This document shows, one piece after another, positions 25,901 to 38,409 of a stretch of DNA of 64,000 nucleotides. Source of the DNA: Rhynchonema sp. JSB1_4 (lineage: Eukaryota > Nematoda > Chromadorea > Monhysterida > Xyalidae); assembly GCA_030248065.1 (NCBI GenBank), contig JASAMV010007654.1:1-64000 (forward strand), given 5' to 3'. Position 1 is the stretch's first letter, and each line of letters starts with the position of its first letter. Below the pieces are notes generated by a model. The model was not told where the DNA came from. It was given only the letters and a program-made list of their open reading frames with translations, and ran no database searches. Both the position numbers and the translations under genes were made by a program.

Positions 25901-28900
25901 AACTACTGTACTTCAGCTTCGTGTCCCTGTTTATGATGGTAGAAGAACCAAACTATCGTGTAAATGCGCTTGATGACACGCACTGATTAGATTTATATAT
26001 ACCTCACTGACAGTCGCCTCTTTTCGCACATATAATTTCTGGTTCCACGCCAACGGTTTGGGTTTTGAAATCACTTGTCACATAAAGTTCTACGAAGTTA
26101 CGGGTAACGTCAACCAAGCTTTAATCAGATAACTTGGTGTTAAGGTGGTCATATCATACCTGCAAAACGCGCTTGAATTAATAAAATTCCAACCCCACAC
26201 AGGCATGACGACTACTGCGTTCTATTGCCGCTGTCAAAAAAAGAGTGCAAGTTTCGTTGCTGGTTTTAGAATGCGGCGTGGTTTTTCAGTCATCAATAAT
26301 TTATCAAAACAATCCAACCACTCCCAACCTGAAGTTGTTTATGCGTGAGAGTCAACTTGCCCAGAATGTTTGCCATTCCCAATACTTGGCAAAACGTCCA
26401 TTTCCAACTATTTGTTTTGTGAAAGCCACCGTTTTTGTGCTTCATCCTCGTTTGGAGCTGCTTATACATTACGTCCGATAAACGTGAGAGTGTGGCTATG
26501 TGTCGCTTCACAACGGGGTGTTGCTTTAAGGTATAGGTGCTTTTGTTGTTTACCGTATATAATTTGCTGGGAGACACAACGGTGCAACGAGTGCTCTGAA
26601 CGAGACAAATTATATTACAAAACAAATATTTTTATTTCCACCTGTAGCTGCTGGCGGCAGCACACCTCATTAGTGAAGTGGGCTGGCCCTGCTCAGGTAT
26701 ACGGTATGTTTGCAATTCGGCACAATCCAATAAGGCGGGTACAATAATGACCATAGCCCAAACAACTCAATTGACCCAAGATAACATTTCCGTATCGGAA
26801 AGTGGAGCCACGCCCACCAATGTATTTTAAGCACCCCTGCCATGGTTAAGGTAACGGGCTGTTCCTCCATTTCAACGAACAACGTGCCACGTTGTTATGT
26901 TACATGAATTTTTGGAACGTTCATCCACCACCATAAATAATGCCTGATATATTTATATACAACTTGAAACAACTTTGCGTTAACAGGCGCATGGCCGATC
27001 TTTGTTTCAAATCAGTTTTTGTGCGAGCAACCAAGCCAAGCCAATTATGTTCCCAATATAATTTGCTTTCGCTCATCATAATCACACCTTTGGGCATTGG
27101 GTTTGCCGTCAGGAAGTTATGGTCACAGCCTTAGGTTACATGTGAAATTACAACACATACATACACAACTAATTTTGCATGATTTTCAAGGAATTTTTAT
27201 TCGATGTCAGAAGTCATGAGCGAATAGTGCTGTGGTAATTGTGTTCCTCTTGAAAAACCATCAAACTTTACTGCAAGAGTGAGAATCACACAAATAATTT
27301 GTGTCCCATGGTTTGTCCACTCCGTTACCTTTCTTATTTGAACACAGTGTTCCAGGGCTTTTCGGACAAGGTGTTCCTTGGCCTGGGGCGTCACCCAGCC
27401 ACTGAACACACACGCGCACTCCACAACAACAAGCTAAACATGGGCTTGAGTCAAGCACATACTAAACCTGTCTGACAGAAGACTCTGCGGAGTTCGCGCG
27501 CATCTGTTGAGTAAATTTGTGATGTGTTTAATATAGGACAAGATGCCGCGTGTTTACAAGTTAACGAGATGTTAAATTTTGTGCCATGTTTGACTGAATT
27601 GGCTATGGACGCGCGCAACCCCTTGATTTGTGCCTCGTAACGTGCTTTGCTTTGCGTGACTCGTCCTAATCAAATTACTCATGCACTTTAGTCTTCATGA
27701 GCGCACTTTTATGCAAGCATCTAAAGTTTATGGCTTTACTAGCGTCAAATGTGACCATCATGTGTAGGTACAGTTTGCGCTTGTGTTCCTTCTGGATACT
27801 TGTTTGTTAGCGCTGAACTGCTACACTTACATACCTACTTTATGTATAACCGGCTGCATTTGCCAACGTTATGCTTGATTTTAGACGTTGTTTTAGGTTA
27901 AATGTGGTTTACTCACATTGCCAAACTTGCTCAAAAACATCGACTAATTCTTTAGTCACCAACACACATCGTTAACGCAGCCAGACCAAAGCAGTCGCGT
28001 ACATCATTGCGAGAAAATATTCACAGATAGTCATTGTTTGACCACAGCCCAAACCTCGGTTGCCGCATTTTGACTCATTGATTATTGAAACCATGTACAG
28101 ATAGGCTGCTGATCTTGATGCTCCTACGATCTCAGAGACGTAATGTGCGCAGTAGAGATAAAGGTTATTCTGTTTTGCAACTTCCAAGTTTCTCTGACAA
28201 CCTGCATTTGGCTCACGTGTTCAAAAACTGTCGAACACGATCGATGTACCGTCCTTTTCGGAATATGTTGCCCCCCAGCGATGGGAGCCAGTTGAGCACG
28301 CGCATCTCGGCCACTGGATTTTTGAGCGCCCAAAAAGTATTATCATGATCTGTATCACCTTCGAGCGGCGGTGACCAATAGTCGGATTACTTTACGAGTA
28401 TCACCTGGGCACACAACATCGTTTAGCATTGGACGGTTTCGTTCTACATGTATAATACTGTACATATATCTAGAGTGCATGTTTGTATGTATGTACATGC
28501 ATGAAAATGGTAGAAGAAAACCACATTTTGATAGCAATGCGCGTGCGGTTGGGGACGATGTGGAACCACATTTTACCGTGTCCTCATCAGCTAATGGACT
28601 GGACACTCTGTTCGCGACAAAAAACAGTGTGTCACTGGCTCCCGATAGTCCGGCGGCAGAAATTGCATAACGCGAGGATCGCAGACTGCTACACGGCCCT
28701 GTGTCATATCACGCAGTTCAGGTACAAGAATGTTTGAAATGGGTGTCTTTTTTGTTCAATCATCTCAAACCTTCTTTTGATCAATCAAAAATGAATGCCG
28801 TAGATCTGAGCTCGGCTCACTAGGTTTCTAAAAAAATTTAATCAATCATTATGAGCACTATAATGCACACTATGTATCTGTATACATAAGTATGTACATT

Positions 28901-29767
28901 ACTGTCATACTCATTGTACTATATTTTCTACTTCATTTCATCTCATGTTCGTCCGGTTTGGTCAACATCTGCAGCCAAATTAACTTCGCTTGCACAGAAG
29001 CTTCACAGGTGCCATGCTTGTGTCTGTTCGAAAACGGAAACGCCCCACTAATTGAGCTTATTTTCGTTTGTTGGAGTGCGTACGGGTAAAAGTTTTACGA
29101 TACAAAGTCCTTTTCTTTACGTGTAGGTACAGTATGAAAATCAGGCTGTTTCTTGTTGTTTATTTACTGAGGCAGAATGATGATTTGTTTACCGTTTAGG
29201 ATCATGTTGCCGTTGTTGTTGTTATACATATTTTCCAAAGAATCAGCTGCAAGCATCACGCTAAAATTCGTGAAGTTTTCGTTTTGAAACAGATAGAGCC
29301 GTTTCAGTTTTCGCAGGGCGCAAATGGACGTTTGCGGACTGAGACGGTGGTCATTAAACTTTGTTTGCATCGTATTTTGCGGTTTACATGCTTTGATCAC
29401 TAATTGTGATCAGAACACCCTAAAGGTATGCTTCATTACGTGCATAATGTGCAGGTATAATACTGTGCTGGTTTAGCCACTCTGGCACAAAGTACCGTTC
29501 AAACAAAAATCCACCGACCGCCTGGGTGTACGCCACTAGCGATCCAGGGAGACCACAGAGGCCTGGGCCCCCTTTTGTTCGAAGCAGTCTCACCTTTTTT
29601 CAGAAAAGAAGGAAAAGGACACCCAAATCGCAGGATTTTCACACTGATACACTTCAAAGGTCCAAAAACTGTGCGCTTCGCGCGTCAGATACATACACCC
29701 ATTCCCATGAACTATGACTGAAAAAGTGCAAAATTTTCGCATGCTCATGTTCGGGGTGGTATTCGGC

Positions 29768-29771
29768 TTAA
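29768..29771. other. Empty TTAA target site matching the left-arm insertion
   Basis: The sequence reads GCTTAAAATGGCCCAG without interruption. The left arm has the same flanks separated by the 1027 bp element. It is either the pre-insertion state or a precise excision; piggyBac excision restores TTAA exactly. Confidence 0.85.
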
Positions 29772-32245
29772 AATGGCCCAGTGAAAAACAAGCACCGAAT
29801 AAACACGATTTTTAAAAAATGCATTTGATGAAAATCACTTTTGGGTTTGCCCCTCCCCCTTTGGTCGAAAGCTGGATCCACCAATGGTGCGCGACCACGT
29901 CCTGAGAAGTTGATACGGCCCTTGGTCTTCGACTTGGACGAACTATGATTTTAATGTCCGCTGGTCAGTTTCATAAGTTTCAGTTCGTGAGTCAGACCCG
30001 CAATGTGTGAAATGATGTTCCCATGGGACATAACCGCATAATAATCAAAATGACCCAGAGCAATTTTCGGACTTGCACACGCGCTTTTGTTATATGTGGC
30101 AAGCGGGTTATCGCGCAATTCTCTGAAATGACCCGCTCAGCGCGTCGTCATAATCTGCCATTGAAACCACCAAACTCAATTAACCGTTATATCCGACGCA
30201 CTTGTTGCCCTCAGTTTCTGTGGTACTGCATTCCAGTGTGTGTGTTTGATGTTTCATTGCCTTGATTGACCCCATTAAATTGACTAAGCTCGATTGTGTG
30301 CCCTTTATCATTTTTCATCTGCGCTATAATTTCGAGCAGCGACATCAATAATAATAGACCACGTTCATTTCACACGTTTTGCGACGTTTGGGAGGGAGCA
30401 AGGCATTACGTATGTTATCGACGTTTTTGGCACAGTTTAGAACGTCAAGGCGCTGCGAGTTTTGTTGCGTTTCTTTTTGAAACGAACTTCTCATTCCAGG
30501 TGATACACAGTCATACTGTGCCCATGGTCCATGTCTATTACTTTTGACACATTGGCCCGCGTTCCGTGTGTGTCATATAAAATGCATTGCTGCATCACAC
30601 ATGCTCATGCGTTTGACAATATAGGGCTCTATGGATCATCTTTCAGACACTTTTATGAGTCGCGCAAAGTTGGTTTGTTTGAAAGAAACACGCATCTACC
30701 GATGTATCACCTCCGGGTAGTTGATCGTACCAAACCACGCCGCAGCAAGTTGCCATTCCGAACTGTGTCATTCCGCGTGGAAACTTGATGCAATTTGTAG
30801 TTCCTTTTGTGGACACACAGTATTTTTATAGATTGGGTCGAGAAAGTTCTTACTATCCCATATTTCATATGTATACATATACTGATAATTTGGTTTATGC
30901 GTAACAATCTGCGTAGCATGACTTGTGAACAAATCGTGTTTCTTTTCCTGAAATCGAAACTTGGACGGCATTGTAGATCAATGACACGAGTGTTTTTACT
31001 GCTAATTCATTTTTGCCGTCCGTCACCCAACATGGGCCATTCCCACGTCTCAGAATCTTAAACAGATGAGGCACCCATTCTTGCAAAAAGTTTTTGGCTT
31101 TCATCCTTTGTTGAACGACAGACCATTCCGTGCCCCGGCAGTCCAGTAGGCGCATCAGTTGTTGTAAACATCTGAAACGCTGCATTTTTTGTTTTTTCTT
31201 GAAACTTTCTATACACGTCAGCTGTATCACATTTGTACATACGACTACATAGAAAGAGTGTCTTTTTCTTCGGTTATTTGTGAGGCTTCCTTTTTTGTCG
31301 GCAGCGTGGAAAACCAACAAACTGAGATACAAATGGCGTCGTTTCAGGGTGGTTTTTCGAACTTTTTTCTGATGAATGAGCACTTCGCAAGAAAAAACGA
31401 GCATTTTCACCCTTTCTTATGCTGCTTTTTATGCGAAAGTTATTTTACGTTTGAACGGCATGAAATGTCCCACCCAGGCAGCAGCTGTTGGTGCTTTGTT
31501 GTCAAAATCAAATATACGCCACGAAATTTACCGATCCGTACGAGTTCATGTACATATATGTACTACAGCTTCCCAGAACCGAATTTGAGTCGAACCCAAC
31601 GGCAGCTCAACCAAGTCGTTTGAGTCATAATTTATCATTTCGCGATCTGTCGTGCTCGTTGCTTGTCCACGTACGTCGTGTAGCTCTTCATGTATTGCTC
31701 CGTGTTGGGGGGATTTTTTCGAAATCGAGACCCTTGGGCACTCTGTCAACGTTTTTGCGTTTGACAACCTGTGAATTTTGTTAACTGTGCTTTGTTGTCA
31801 GCTTGCATTTACTGCGTCTAACCAATATTTACGTGCGCAAAACTGGTCATTTGTTTCTGTACCCGAAAACCGTGCCCTACACTGTACATGTATCTGCAAT
31901 GCTTACCAGCAAGACCTTCCAGCTGTTAAACCCCCACTCAAATTTCACTCAACCTCACAAGAGGCGTCAGTTTCGAAAAATTTTAAAATTTATCTGGGTA
32001 AACACAACAAAATTATGATTGATACATCAGTAAAACAACACTATGTATGTTTGTGTTTCAGGTGTCGTTTTCAGCACTTGTGTGTTTTTGAAGAGCACAA
32101 GTTGAGAGCTCTTTGTGCGCCCTGCTGAACAAACACAAAACACATCAAGCATCGTAAATAATGCCGAGGAAAAAATATACCATACGCTCAAAGAAACGGT
32201 GGCTTTAATTGATCAGGCCTCGAAAAATAGCGTCTAATTTCCGAA

Positions 32246-35200
32246 ATGAAACTGCGAATTGCACAAATTGGTATTGAAGAACTCGTCGTTTTTCTAATGC
32301 TTCTGCATTGGGCTGCAGCAGGCGCGTCACGCAAACAGCTGGACCGCAAACCAACAACAATTGTGGTCTATTTGGAAGGTTTGTTGTTGACGTGTTGTTT
32401 GAAATGTTTTTCGGAAAGTTCTGTGGACAAACATACGGCATTGTTGGTTCATGGTTTAATGCGACTACATTCTATTGGTCGCACAATGACTTTATAAGAA
32501 TTGGTCAAATTTTTTCCTGAATCGTAAAGCGGGAAAGTGACGGGGTGGTGACGTTGCGTTGCGTGATCGCACACAAAGCATGTAGTAAAGAGAATGTTTC
32601 AGACCTACGGCAACATGGTTGATCTGCTAGATTATTTTCAGCTGAAAATGTTTTATGAGAATCACAAGTAGCACAGTGGTTAAGAGTGACTGAACGTGAA
32701 AATCATGATTTGATGAATTCTTGTATGGTCATTGTGCGACCAATACCTACAGTTTACAGTAGGTATCGTCATGTTCTTTCATACCCCGTCACACTAAACT
32801 CCTTTGCGGAACAAAAAATTGGTATAGTCCATCCATCGGCTCATGGCACTTTTGTTAAGGAGGTTCAGGTTCCGTTGTAAAAAACTGTTCCTCCGCAAGG
32901 CAACGTCAGAGAAAATGGCGCACAAAAATAAAATAAAAACCGATTTCACTTTCCTTTCTTTTTTCGTAGGCCGACCGGAACCGGAACAGCACTGGACCCT
33001 ACCAAGCTTTTGAGCTGGAAAGAAGTGTCATGAGTTGATGAATGGACTATACTCTCTCCAACCGTTGCTCTCGCACTCTCACTGCATGTGTTTTCCAGGC
33101 CTGGGTCAGTGGATGCTCGACGAGCCGTTGTATAGCCAAAGACTCCACGGATTCAGAAAAATCAAAAAATCCGGAATCCAGGCCGAATATTTGCTGCCCG
33201 AATTCCCGACCGTCACACCGACCAACTACTTCTCGTTATTCACCGGTGAGTAAAAAATGAATAATAACAACTTTCAAAAAGCGCGAAAAATGCACTCAAA
33301 CTTGTCACGCTCAAAACGACGGCCTTTCGACAAGTCGTGCTAGAAAGCGTCTAGACTGAAGCCAGATTTCTTCTCTTGCTTGAATATATGATATATTGGC
33401 AGAGAAATTAGAAATACTCGCTATTTACCTGTAAGTGCTTCTCAGGGATCCAAAACATGTCCAATGTTGCACAGGTCTCTATCCGGAGCACCACGGCGTC
33501 TACGGCAAGATCCTCTACAATCAGCAGACCGGTCGCAAACAACGACTTGACAACGTCGACAATTATGAACAAGTCAGAATGAAATGGAACAACACCGAAT
33601 TTGTGTGGGATGAAGCGCTGAAGGCCGGCGTCAAAACGACGCTCTATTACGCAAGGATATGCCCCGATAAGGTACAGTAGGTACCTGAGACGGGCATTTG
33701 TGTTGTCACGTCACGCTTCATGTTTTTCGTCATTCCTTTCTTATCTGATTCCGTGTTTGCAAGAAGGACTATCCTTCGTATTGAATGGTGTGTAACGATC
33801 TGCACCTCGCAGATGTTTCACAAAACGTGGGCAAATCTCATTTATGCGCTTCATCATAAGCAAATTGCATTGATGCCTCAACTACATAGTGCGCATACAG
33901 TGCGGTACAGATTGCCGGCGCATTCGACACAGAATTACATACATTCAGTACCGTACTGTATTCCCGTGTACATACCTGTGTTTGTGTATTCCAGAGTCAT
34001 CCCGGCTGGTCATCACTACACAAATGCGTGCCGCACAAAACAGTCAGCAACAGCGAGTTGGTGCAGTTCGTGTCTGATGTGTTGGAGCAGATCACAACTG
34101 TCGGCGTTCGTTTCATTCTCATCGACATCGACCTGCTGGCCGTGAATGCGCGCAAATACGGCGCCACCGCACCGCCCACGCTCAACGCACTACAGCATAT
34201 ATCCAATATGTTGTACGATCTGCAGGTTGTTTGTTAGCGCTCGATCGTTGGGCCGATGTCAAACTTCGTGATTTGATTGGAGCACACTTGCCTTGGTCGC
34301 GTGAATTCAATATTAAGAGACTTGTCACCAATTTCCACCGGCGTGAAGTTGTACATGCTACACGCTGGGTCTGGGAACAACTTTCACGCTGGTTGAAATT
34401 CTTTGCCTTTTTACTAAATCTCTTAATGCTATTCACATATTAAAAAATCGCACGTGGCCAACATGTCCGACCGGCTCACAAAATTTGATACCGCCCGAAA
34501 TGTTATGTTGTTGGCATCACTGCATCCTTGAGTCGTTCAAATGTATAACCACACCCTCAAACTCGCAGACAGCGTTGGCGTCTTTCAACGAACTACCTCA
34601 CACCAATCTGTTGGTGATCTCTGACCATGGCCTGATCAATACATCACACGAACGGTGCGTTGACCATTGTTGTTGACACACATTGTTCTTGTGAAACATC
34701 GACTAGTCATCATATTTCAGATACTCATTCATCGACGACTACATCACTGATCCAACTATGACCAAAAAGATCATCTTCTCTGATTCATACGCCTGGATTT
34801 ATCCAGCAGAGAATAAGACCGATCAGGTACACGCATGTGCTGTCTCTGATGTTTCAAATGAATGGTTAATTGACACTGATGCTGCAGGTTCACCAAGTGC
34901 TGTCCAATCATCTGCCTCACTGCCAACTGCATTGGACCAATCAGCTGCCTTCGCGATGGCGATTGGCCACGTTGGACCATTCTAATTTGGCGCCGTTACT
35001 GTTACTCTGTGAGCCCGGATACGGCGTATCATGTGTGAGCATCATTTATCTGATTTCATTTGCACACTCAGGTTGGTGATCTGAGAAACGCTATATATTG
35101 AACCATATTTCAGCGTATGCCGTGCAACGAATATCCCAAACTGCCAGAAATGATCACCTACGATTATTTCCCGCATGCGCTAGACGGGTATGACAACGCT

Positions 35201-35531
35201 GCACCCAAGATGAAGGGTGTGTTCTTGGGCAGAGGGCCAGGTGTGTTGCAGTCCTTTCTCTGCACCTTGCATTCCAACAATTGTGTCTTCCATTGTGTCT
35301 ATATCTCTATTCGCAGATCTCTACTCCTCCACGGTACCCTCGTCGTGGCTGCGTGTGGTGGACGTGCACGAAATCATTTGTCGTTTGCTCAGAATCAAAT
35401 GTCGCAACCGAAACAGCGACTATCGGAGAGTGACTGACTTTGTCGTTGCACATGGTCACACTCCGAGTGCGATGAAACATTTCCAAATGCTCGTTGTTGT
35501 TGCAGTTGGGTGTTTATGGAGATTGATCTAA
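32246..35531 (+). CDS. ENPP6: ENPP6-like ectophosphodiesterase homologue, right-arm copy
   Basis: The nine exons are 32246-32378, 33099-33245, 33475-33671, 33995-34225, 34569-34654, 34721-34826, 34888-35034, 35114-35240 and 35317-35531. They give 462 residues (human ENPP6 is 440). A signal peptide (hydrophobic VVFLMLLHWAAAGA, about residues 14-27) precedes the phosphodiesterase domain. A hydrophobic C-terminus (MLVVVAVGCLWRLI) fits a GPI signal or membrane tail, so the protein is probably on the cell surface. Family landmarks are FPTVTPTNYFSLFTG with the Thr nucleophile position, VISDHGL, DGYDN and VVDVHEI. ENPP6 cleaves choline headgroups from lysophospholipids and glycerophosphocholine. Here the first metal Asp is Glu (LEG for LDG), the substrate-site Asn is Lys (YGKILY), the GHHYGP His is missing (NARKYGA) and the GWHGYDN His is Asp (LDGYDN). 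Activity is therefore doubtful. Confidence 0.88.
32475..32743. mobile_element. MITE with TTGGTCGCACAATGAC ends, right arm
   Basis: This is the mirror copy of 8415-8693, with the same ends and the same TA flanks, in intron 1 of the right-arm ENPP6-like gene. Its presence at the same site in both arms means it inserted before the arms diverged. Confidence 0.8.
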
Positions 35532-38409
35532 CACGTCATCGCCTGGAATCACACCTTGGTGCTATGTGAACAGTTGTACAAAAGTATCGGATCTTGTTTT
35601 ACCGTTGTTTTCTGATCACATGATCCATTGGTTTGCTCTAACATTTGTCAAAATGTTCAAATTTTACTACCCAAGTTGGGTCCTGCTAATTATGTACCTG
35701 ACTGTTTTGACATATGTAGGTCCTTGTATCTATTCGGATCTGTTCCCTGTTGACATTATTCTAGTCTCGTCTTACCGATCTTGCCAGATATAAAAAATAT
35801 TCAACATCAGGCTATCGAGATTTGTTCAGAACAACTATGACATGCCCATGGCCGTGAGTGACGTGTAGAAGAGAGCTTACGCAATGGCTTCCTAAAGCTA
35901 ATGTCGAATGATTGTTGGGCTGTAATAGCACCTTCTCCCCAAACGGCACATTGTCTCAGCCTTTACAAACTTTCGCGTATAATTCTTTCTCTGCTTTTTT
36001 ACCTTCGCAACGGCCTGTGAATTTCTTTAAATGACCCCAGAAACAAACAATCAGCGGTACAATGTACATCGACGTCGCATGTGAGGGTCCTCAAGCATTC
36101 CATATCCAAGTTTCGACACACAGTACATTCGTGCATTCTCAAACAAAGACGCCCCCCGGCTTCGATTATTTATTTACTGCGAATGCAGCGCGCTGTCCGG
36201 GACTCGTCGTGGAAAAGCGGTTGTTTTGTTTCAAGCAGCAAGAACAAAATGTGTGTCACTGGGTACTAAGCAATTCGTAATTCCTTCCTTTTTTGTGTGT
36301 TTGGTGCAAATGTACGATACTGTGTTAATGTGCTGAAGTACTGCGATGCTGAGCGTCAATCCATCAATTATACACTACTAGTAGGTCCGTGATTCTTCTG
36401 ATCAACTCCGACTTCAGCACATCGTTTCAGTGGATGCATTTCATGACATTCGAACAGCAGCACAGAACACCCCATTGATCACACCTGGTCACAACGGCGT
36501 CACGTCATTATGCTCGTAAAAAGTGCGTCACACTTTGACAAAGCCTGCAAATTGAGTTGTGTGCACCAACAAGCACGGCACATAGATCGTGAAACATTGT
36601 TCTGAACTTCGCAGCACACTCCGGGTTCAAGTTTTCTGTCCAGCAGCTTATCACGTCATCACAGCCGGAATTCCTGTGTGCTCCTGTGAATCACAGGAGC
36701 ACACAGGAATTCCGACGGTTGAAAAAGTGAAGCACTCAGCTCAGATGACACGGTCACCTCCACGGCAGCGGTTGTTCTTTTATTCAGTTTCGCGTCCCTT
36801 CGCACCTTTATCCACACAGGTTAAAAAATGGTGAACTCTTATTTGGGCAGTTCTTGTGCGTTATGACTGTTGACAGATTAGTGCTGGTCAGGCATCCTCT
36901 TATAATGATTTTAGCAAATGTTTGTGAGTTAATAATGTTGTAATGTAAGGCTAACGTGCAGCAAAACAATCACATCAACGCAGCGGCACACCACACAAAT
37001 CATAAAACCGATGTGTATAGTTTTTGTAAGTATCCGGGAAGGAAGCACTGTTGTATAATATGTGGACGATTGAGCTGCGTATTCAGCTTCACAAGTGCAC
37101 CGCACGCGCTCCAGTGAATGACTCACAAAGACGTATATAATAAACACAACCGGATTTGAGATTTTAGTCATCGTTCAATAGAGTTTGCCCACCATGTTAC
37201 CCCACGTTACTACTGACATCCGACTTGTGTGTGTGTCACTGGAGGCATTGCGTCACACTCAGCCAACTTGAGAAGGACTCCTGTTTTCTGTCGGATCACA
37301 GATTTGAACCATACTTTTACATACCCTGAGAATTATGGGCACTTTTTGCGCAAAAGAGACGCTCGACTGAACAGTAACCCCCGTAAGTTGGTGACACCTA
37401 AAGCACAGTAGGTATGTCGTTGACACCACGTGCAAATATTGAGCCGCTTTCGTCGTGCGTGCGTGTGTGACAGCGGGATCACTAAGCCGGGCACGCGTAC
37501 TGAAAAAAGTTTTTGTTCCGTCCGTTATGTGTGGTCACCAACCACGGACACGGACTGCCTTTATGCTTTGGACTCTTGTAAAAAGCTGCGTTGCGTTGAA
37601 AAATTGATGTTGCTTCTTCACACACTTCAGTGCTCTGTGCAGCCCTTCTGCCCCGCGGACGTAAAGTTTTGTGCCGTGTTTGGTGAGCATTATGAAAGTT
37701 CAGTTGTCTTCGGGTGTTTCGGTGCACCAGACACCCGAACTCTATATTTCGTCGCGGTCGCGAGTAATGCTATTCGTACGGCAGTGTCAGCCAACGTTCT
37801 ATATATGTTGTCGCATGTATGGGTGTCAAAGCAACTGTTGTATTTATGCAGGCTGGTCGACTCGGTGATGTTTCACAAAGTTGTTATACATGGCTTCATG
37901 GATTGACCGCGGTTGCGTCAAGTCGCTGAACTGATGCCAGTTTTAACGCCGGAGCAAAAAGTTGCACCAATATAGTTTAGTCCTTTTTCTGCACTTCTGC
38001 GCGTAAACACTGCAGGGGCAAGCAACAAGTTGCATTAACACACGTGTTCATCCATCAGGTTCGAAGAATAACATTTCGATTTACGTGCCAGCGCGTACCA
38101 CAAGTGTTTTGGGGTTGTTAATATGATTGTTGTATAAACGTTACTTTTGATGTTACCGTTCCATTCTGGCTTCTTGTTTGACAGAAGGTTTGTGTTCAGC
38201 ACAAAATGAACACAAAATTAGGGCAGCATTTTACACCTCAATCCATCTAGTGAAGCGTCATTGTTTGTCCCGTGCTGGCCAGCACTGCTGATGTTTCACA
38301 AAACCGGTAATTTGACGGCCACGTGTACAAGGTCAGCGTGTCTTTTAACGGGGCCCGCTCGTGTGCTGTATCTGGTGAACGAAGATTTGCAGAACATATC
38401 TCGTTTCAG
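35532..38409. other. Intergenic stretch, right arm
   Basis: This is the mirror of 2755-5631. It holds the hairpin at 36666-36714 and GATGTTTCAC at 37867-37876 and 38290-38299. A 158-codon open frame at 37430-37906 is shorter and shifted in the left arm, so I do not call it. A missing first exon of the heat-shock gene could lie in the last few hundred bases. Confidence 0.55.
36666..36714. repeat. Near-perfect 49 bp hairpin, right arm
   Basis: This is the mirror of 4449-4497, unchanged in both stems, in the 2.9 kb between the ENPP6-like and heat-shock genes. Confidence 0.8.

Larger units (their letters stand above)
21748..32245. other. Gene-poor inner part of the right arm
   Basis: This is the mirror of 8913-20451 without the piggyBac-type element. 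It contains the Tc1-like MITE (22560-22943) and GTGAAACATC at 24892-24901. A frame at 28371-28670 plus keeps its last 60 codons in both arms. It shows more replacement than silent differences, so it is not called as a gene. Confidence 0.6.

Noticed and set aside
28371..28670. Frame ending SLAPDSPAAEIA, kept in both arms over its last 60 codons
   Set aside because: Differences between the arms are mostly replacements, and the upstream part is shifted by indels. It is not convincing as a gene.
32600..32668. Exon-like stretch TYGNMVDLLDYFQLKMFY in ENPP6-like intron 1
   Set aside because: Exons 1 and 2 already join in phase within a conserved motif without it, and it lies partly in MITE sequence.
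37430..37906. 158-codon Cys-containing frame
   Set aside because: The mirror frame is cut to about 100 codons by indels, and no family is recognised.
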